Shown here piece after piece: positions 39,887 to 42,984 of a stretch of DNA of 42,984 bases. The stretch spans positions 1 to 42,984 of the forward strand of contig DWWU01000040.1 in NCBI GenBank assembly GCA_019119555.1, in the 5' to 3' direction. Position numbers and translations under genes: made by a program. Numbering within the stretch: the first letter of the stretch is position 1; every line of letters begins with the position of its first letter. Source of the stretch: Candidatus Fusicatenibacter intestinigallinarum (lineage in GTDB: Bacteria > Bacillota > Clostridia > Lachnospirales > Lachnospiraceae). The notes below the pieces were generated by a model. It searched no databases. It was given only the letters and a program-made list of their open reading frames with translations, and was not told the origin of the DNA.

Positions 39887-40819
39887 TCAGAAAATCCTGT
39901 AGTCCGCCGCTTTATACGCGATCACATACGATATGACAATCAGCAGAAAACTGATCGCTGATTTGAACAGTCCCGCCGCTGTCGCCAGCGAAAACTGTAC
40001 ATTCAGAAGTCCCATCCGGTAAACCCATGTGTCCAGAATATCTCCGGTGGAGTATACCAGCGGGCTGTACAGATTGAAAATCTGGTCGAAACCTGCGTTC
40101 AGTACGTTGCCAAGTCCCAGAATTCCCATAACCACGATCGTGCTGACAATGCCCGGCAGTGTGATATACCAGACAGCCTTCAGCCTGCCGCATCCGTCGA
40201 TTGCCGCCGCCTCGTACAGGTCCGGGCTGATGCCGGTCAGGGCCGCCAGATAAATGACTGCGTTAAATCCGAACTCTTTCCACACATCGGAGAAGATAAC
40301 AAGCTGCCGGAAACAGCTTTCCTCCGAAAACCATATTTTCCCTTCTATGCCGAACACAGACAGAAGAGAATTGAACACGCCCCGGTATCCGAAAATCTCC
40401 AGAAGCACGCTGGCGAGAATTACCCATGACAGGAAATGCGGAAGGTATACGACCGTCTGAACAAATTTTTTGAACCGCAGTTTTCTGACTTCGTTGAGCA
40501 GCAGCGCAAATGCCAGAGGGACAACGATGTTGAGAACCAGTTTTGACACTGCGATCACCAGTGTGTTGACAATTACCCTCCGGCTGTCGCTCATGGAAAA
40601 CAGATACTCAAAATGTTCCAGCCCCACAAATTCCGAGCCCCACAAGCCCTGGGTGGGATTGTAGTCCTCAAAGGCGATGACAATGCCGAACATGGGTACA
40701 ATATTGAAAAAAAACAGCCACAGCATCCCGATCGCTACCATAATGTTGTAGTGGAGAAACGTTTTCGAATTTCTCTTTTTCGCAAATAGCCGTACGCTTA
40801 AACCGGCTGCCGTCTTCAT
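39887..40819 (-). CDS. Sugar ABC transporter permease (LplB-type)
   Basis: A 310-residue permease starting at the ATG at 40819, which follows AAGGAGG; an earlier ATG at 40825 lies inside that site. It has six helices, FFFNIVPMFGIVIAFEDYNP near the N-terminus and the EAA loop DLYEAAAIDGCGRLKAVW near 195. It pairs with the YtcP-type permease. A strong intercistronic hairpin (40850-40882) separates it from the binding-protein gene. Confidence 0.9.
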   Translation of the reverse strand: MKTAAGLSVRLFAKKRNSKTFLHYNIMVAIGMLWLFFFNIVPMFGIVIAFEDYNPTQGLWGSEFVGLEHFEYLFSMSDSRRVIVNTLVIAVSKLVLNIVVPLAFALLLNEVRKLRFKKFVQTVVYLPHFLSWVILASVLLEIFGYRGVFNSLLSVFGIEGKIWFSEESCFRQLVIFSDVWKEFGFNAVIYLAALTGISPDLYEAAAIDGCGRLKAVWYITLPGIVSTIVVMGILGLGNVLNAGFDQIFNLYSPLVYSTGDILDTWVYRMGLLNVQFSLATAAGLFKSAISFLLIVISYVIAYKAADYRIF

Positions 40820-40849
40820 AAGCAAACCTCCTTTTCTGCATATGACATC

Positions 40850-40882
40850 GGCTGCCTGCAGGACGTTTTCCCGCAGGCAGCC
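40850..40882 (-). other. Intercistronic hairpin between binding-protein and permease genes
   Basis: A perfect 10-bp stem GGCTGCCTGC/GCAGGCAGCC with a 13-base loop and no T run. Most likely it protects the upstream mRNA, or partly terminates, so the binding protein is made in excess. Confidence 0.65.
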
Positions 40883-40945
40883 AATGGTACTCTGCCAACC
40901 GGATCGTTGCCGTTTTCCGGTCTCTTGCAGATCGTTTCTGCGCGC

Positions 40946-42676
40946 TTACTGAAGTTCCGCCACTTCCTCCAGGATGTCGCTTCCGCCTTCGTTCATCCAG
41001 TTTTCGATAAACTCATCGTATGCGCTGATGTCGGATTTTCCTGTGATGATCTTCATCACCATCTCGTTTTCCATCGACCAGAGGTTCGCCCATCTGCTCT
41101 CCATCGTCTCCGTCTGGCTGAAGATACAGCTTCTGACCTCCTTGTCCACTGGAGTTGTGGCATACGGTCTGTCCCCGACCATCAGAGAATACATTCTCTG
41201 GAAGTTTCCGAAATTCTCCGTATTGAAATCACTGATTGACAGTTGTTTGCCCGTCTCATATCCCGGAATCGTATCCTTCACCATCGCCACATCGCTGGCC
41301 AGAAGCTTATACGCCGTCGATACTCCCTGATAATCTTCCGGAGTCGTGGTTCCGTCCAGAACCTTGATCAACTCCTTATAGGTGTATTCGCATTCATCTG
41401 CCGGAGCCATCAGGGTACGTACCGGCCAGAAACTCAACGGCTGTTCGGACACATCAAATTTACTCTCATCTCTCAGAAGTACATTTGCCATGATAATGAT
41501 CGCCTTGGCAACATCCTCAGAGACATTCTTGTTGATCACACAGTAACCGGTCGTCGCCGATCCGAGTTTTACATTCCATTTGCCGTCATCTGTGAGAATC
41601 GGATACGACTGCCAGTTTGCATCCGGATCATTTCTGTAAGCATCACCGATTCCATATCCTATCATCCACCATGCGCCGAAGAACATGCCGACTTTTCCTG
41701 AGTTGATCAGCTCGATGGACGAATCTCTGGTTCCCATTTCCGGATCGATATATCCTTTTTCGTACCAGTCTGCAAGGAGTTCCAGCGTCTTGCGGGTTCC
41801 GTCGGAATCTGTTCCGTAGGTAACCGTTCCGTCCTCATCTTTCAGGAAAATTCCCGGATAGGCGTCGTTGGCCGAGAACACAGCGTCAAATCCGCAGGTC
41901 GTCGTGCCGGTCTCCAGGAAATTGGTATAACTGTTGGTACTTTTATCCGGTCCTGCGATGGGCACCGTGTCCTCGCCAGCCGGCTTCTTTTCTGCAAATA
42001 CCTTCGCTATATTTTCCACATCTTCCAACGTCTTCGGAGCTTCCAGGCCGTATTCATCCAGCCAGTCCTGACGTACATTGATAACCTGAACGCCTGCCGT
42101 CTCCACCTCAACGGCAGGAATCGCATACTGCTTTCCGTCCACACTGGCCTCCTCAATCGCCTGCCCGCCAGTGGAATCCATTACCTCTTTCACCTGATCC
42201 GACTGCATTTCCTGAAACAGCTCTGTGATATCATACAGCTGTCCGGCATTCGCTGCCTTCAGCATATATTCTCTCGACACCGTCATGGCGTCCGGAAGCG
42301 TATTGCTGGCGATACACAGCGCAACCTTCTGGGTATAATCGTTTCCGGAAGCCGCGGTCCAGTCAACCGCCACTTTGATATTAAAGTTTTCCAGAAGATA
42401 ATCGGTATACTGATTATTCTCCACGCTGAGACCTTCGGGAAGAGAATCCGTTGTGCTGACTGCCTGTCCGATATGAACTTCGACGACCTCGTCAAATTTC
42501 TGAAATGCGGGATCTCCTCCGTCTTCGGCTGTACCTGTACTTCCTGACGCTGCCGATGAACCGGCCGATTCGCTTTCTGACGAAGAGAAATCGTTATTTG
42601 CGCTCCCACAGGCAGAAAACAAGGATGCTGTCAGAGATGCTGCAAGCAGCAGGGCGATACATTTTTTGGCTTTCAT
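40946..42676 (-). CDS. Extracellular sugar-binding lipoprotein
   Basis: A 576-residue binding protein starting at the ATG at 42676 with GAAGGA upstream. The signal peptide ends FSAC (Cys near residue 23). A Ser/Gly/Ala-rich linker follows, then a family-1-type body (WLDEYGLEAPKTLEDVENI near 175, MGTRDSSIELINSGKVGMFF near 310). It is first in the second importer operon. A perfect 14-bp palindrome (42721-42734) in its leader could be an operator. The ligand is unknown. Confidence 0.9.
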   Translation of the reverse strand: MKAKKCIALLLAASLTASLFSACGSANNDFSSSESESAGSSAASGSTGTAEDGGDPAFQKFDEVVEVHIGQAVSTTDSLPEGLSVENNQYTDYLLENFNIKVAVDWTAASGNDYTQKVALCIASNTLPDAMTVSREYMLKAANAGQLYDITELFQEMQSDQVKEVMDSTGGQAIEEASVDGKQYAIPAVEVETAGVQVINVRQDWLDEYGLEAPKTLEDVENIAKVFAEKKPAGEDTVPIAGPDKSTNSYTNFLETGTTTCGFDAVFSANDAYPGIFLKDEDGTVTYGTDSDGTRKTLELLADWYEKGYIDPEMGTRDSSIELINSGKVGMFFGAWWMIGYGIGDAYRNDPDANWQSYPILTDDGKWNVKLGSATTGYCVINKNVSEDVAKAIIIMANVLLRDESKFDVSEQPLSFWPVRTLMAPADECEYTYKELIKVLDGTTTPEDYQGVSTAYKLLASDVAMVKDTIPGYETGKQLSISDFNTENFGNFQRMYSLMVGDRPYATTPVDKEVRSCIFSQTETMESRWANLWSMENEMVMKIITGKSDISAYDEFIENWMNEGGSDILEEVAELQ

Positions 42677-42720
42677 ATTCTTCCTTCTTTGCTCTGTTTT
42701 CAATGTGCAAATTGAAGCCA

Positions 42721-42734
42721 TTCCGTCGACGGAA
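42721..42734. promoter_or_regulatory. Perfect palindrome TTCCGTCGACGGAA
   Basis: A 14-bp uninterrupted palindrome 45 bases before the binding-protein start. Its form (central CG, 7-bp half-sites) suits a LacI-type operator. No LacI-type gene is in the window. The AT-rich run 42778-42797 upstream may hold the -10. Confidence 0.4.
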
Positions 42735-42862
42735 CAATTACGAATCTGTAAGAATCCTTGCGCAATTCATTTGATGTCTATATATTATTATATATTCTGA
42801 CGAAAATACACCGTCTGATGTTCCGAATTCACAGAACATTTACACACAAACAGAAAGGGATT

Positions 42863-42963
42863 ATCGGTTAATACCGATTTTTAACCCCTGACATGAAAAG
42901 AAGAGGCAGTCCCAGAGAATTCGGACTTTTTCAAAGTCTGAATTCTCTATGGAACTGCCTCTT
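42863..42963. terminator. Terminator structures at the right edge
   Basis: ATCGGT/ACCGAT (42863-42878) is followed by a T run on the plus strand. A much longer hairpin joins 42901-42927 with 42931-42963 (outer arms AAGAGGCAGT/ACTGCCTCTT), with T-rich tails on both sides. It probably ends a minus-strand gene lying beyond the right edge. No gene is seen in 42735-42984. Confidence 0.7.
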
Positions 42964-42984
42964 CCTTTTTGTAGCCCCTGTTTT

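Overview
The window looks like chromosomal DNA of a spore-forming, strictly anaerobic member of the Clostridia, most likely a Lachnospiraceae gut commensal. Base composition is near 50% GC, ribosome binding sites are strong AGGAGG types, and TTG/GTG starts occur. Spore maturation genes (spmA, spmB), a rubredoxin, a SAM-I riboswitch ahead of metK, and LplB/YtcP-type sugar importers without their own ATPase all fit. Nearly all genes lie on the minus strand. Exceptions are the DUF885 peptidase, a MarR regulator, a surface protein and a TetR regulator. No tRNA, rRNA, CRISPR array or complete insertion sequence was seen.

Layout. 1-900: edge of a nuclease/transposase-like gene and the decayed C-terminus of a relative. 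901-2800: a small unknown gene behind a frameshifted SARP/BTAD-type regulator. 3042-6855: a TIM-barrel sugar isomerase, an AT-rich DnaA-box cluster, then a lipoprotein gene followed by trxB. 7001-7071: a perfect cloverleaf (four-way-junction) inverted-repeat element. 7172-11137: DUF885 metallopeptidase, FabT-like MarR regulator with a candidate operator, and a membrane-anchored surface protein. 11294-19437: rubredoxin, then spmB and spmA separated by a block carrying a giant coiled-coil FtsX permease, its ATPase, a divergent TetR, an orphan HicB and a flavin reductase. 19587-26140: a housekeeping run (rsmI, tRNA methyltransferase, yaaT/ricT, holB, a guanylate-kinase-like gene) read behind a two-component system. 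26400-34345: an AraC-type membrane sensor-regulator, a sugar ABC importer and a GH43 glycosidase. 34712-38872: metK with SAM-I riboswitch, and phosphoketolase xfp. 38984-42676: a second sugar ABC importer.

How it fits together: oligosaccharide capture (two importers, an intracellular GH43) can feed pentoses or fructose-6-phosphate into the phosphoketolase route, which yields acetyl-phosphate. The holB/yaaT/rsmI run resembles the origin-proximal cluster of Bacillus, with yabA and yazA missing.

The most unusual layer is non-coding. About fifteen copies of a palindromic element (arms GTAACAGTTCAGC / GCTGAACTGTTAC, long form carrying a GGTCTGTGCA hairpin) are scattered between genes. Two of them supply stop codons, one sits in the loop of the trxB terminator, and a cluster of them forms the 5' region of the surface-protein gene.
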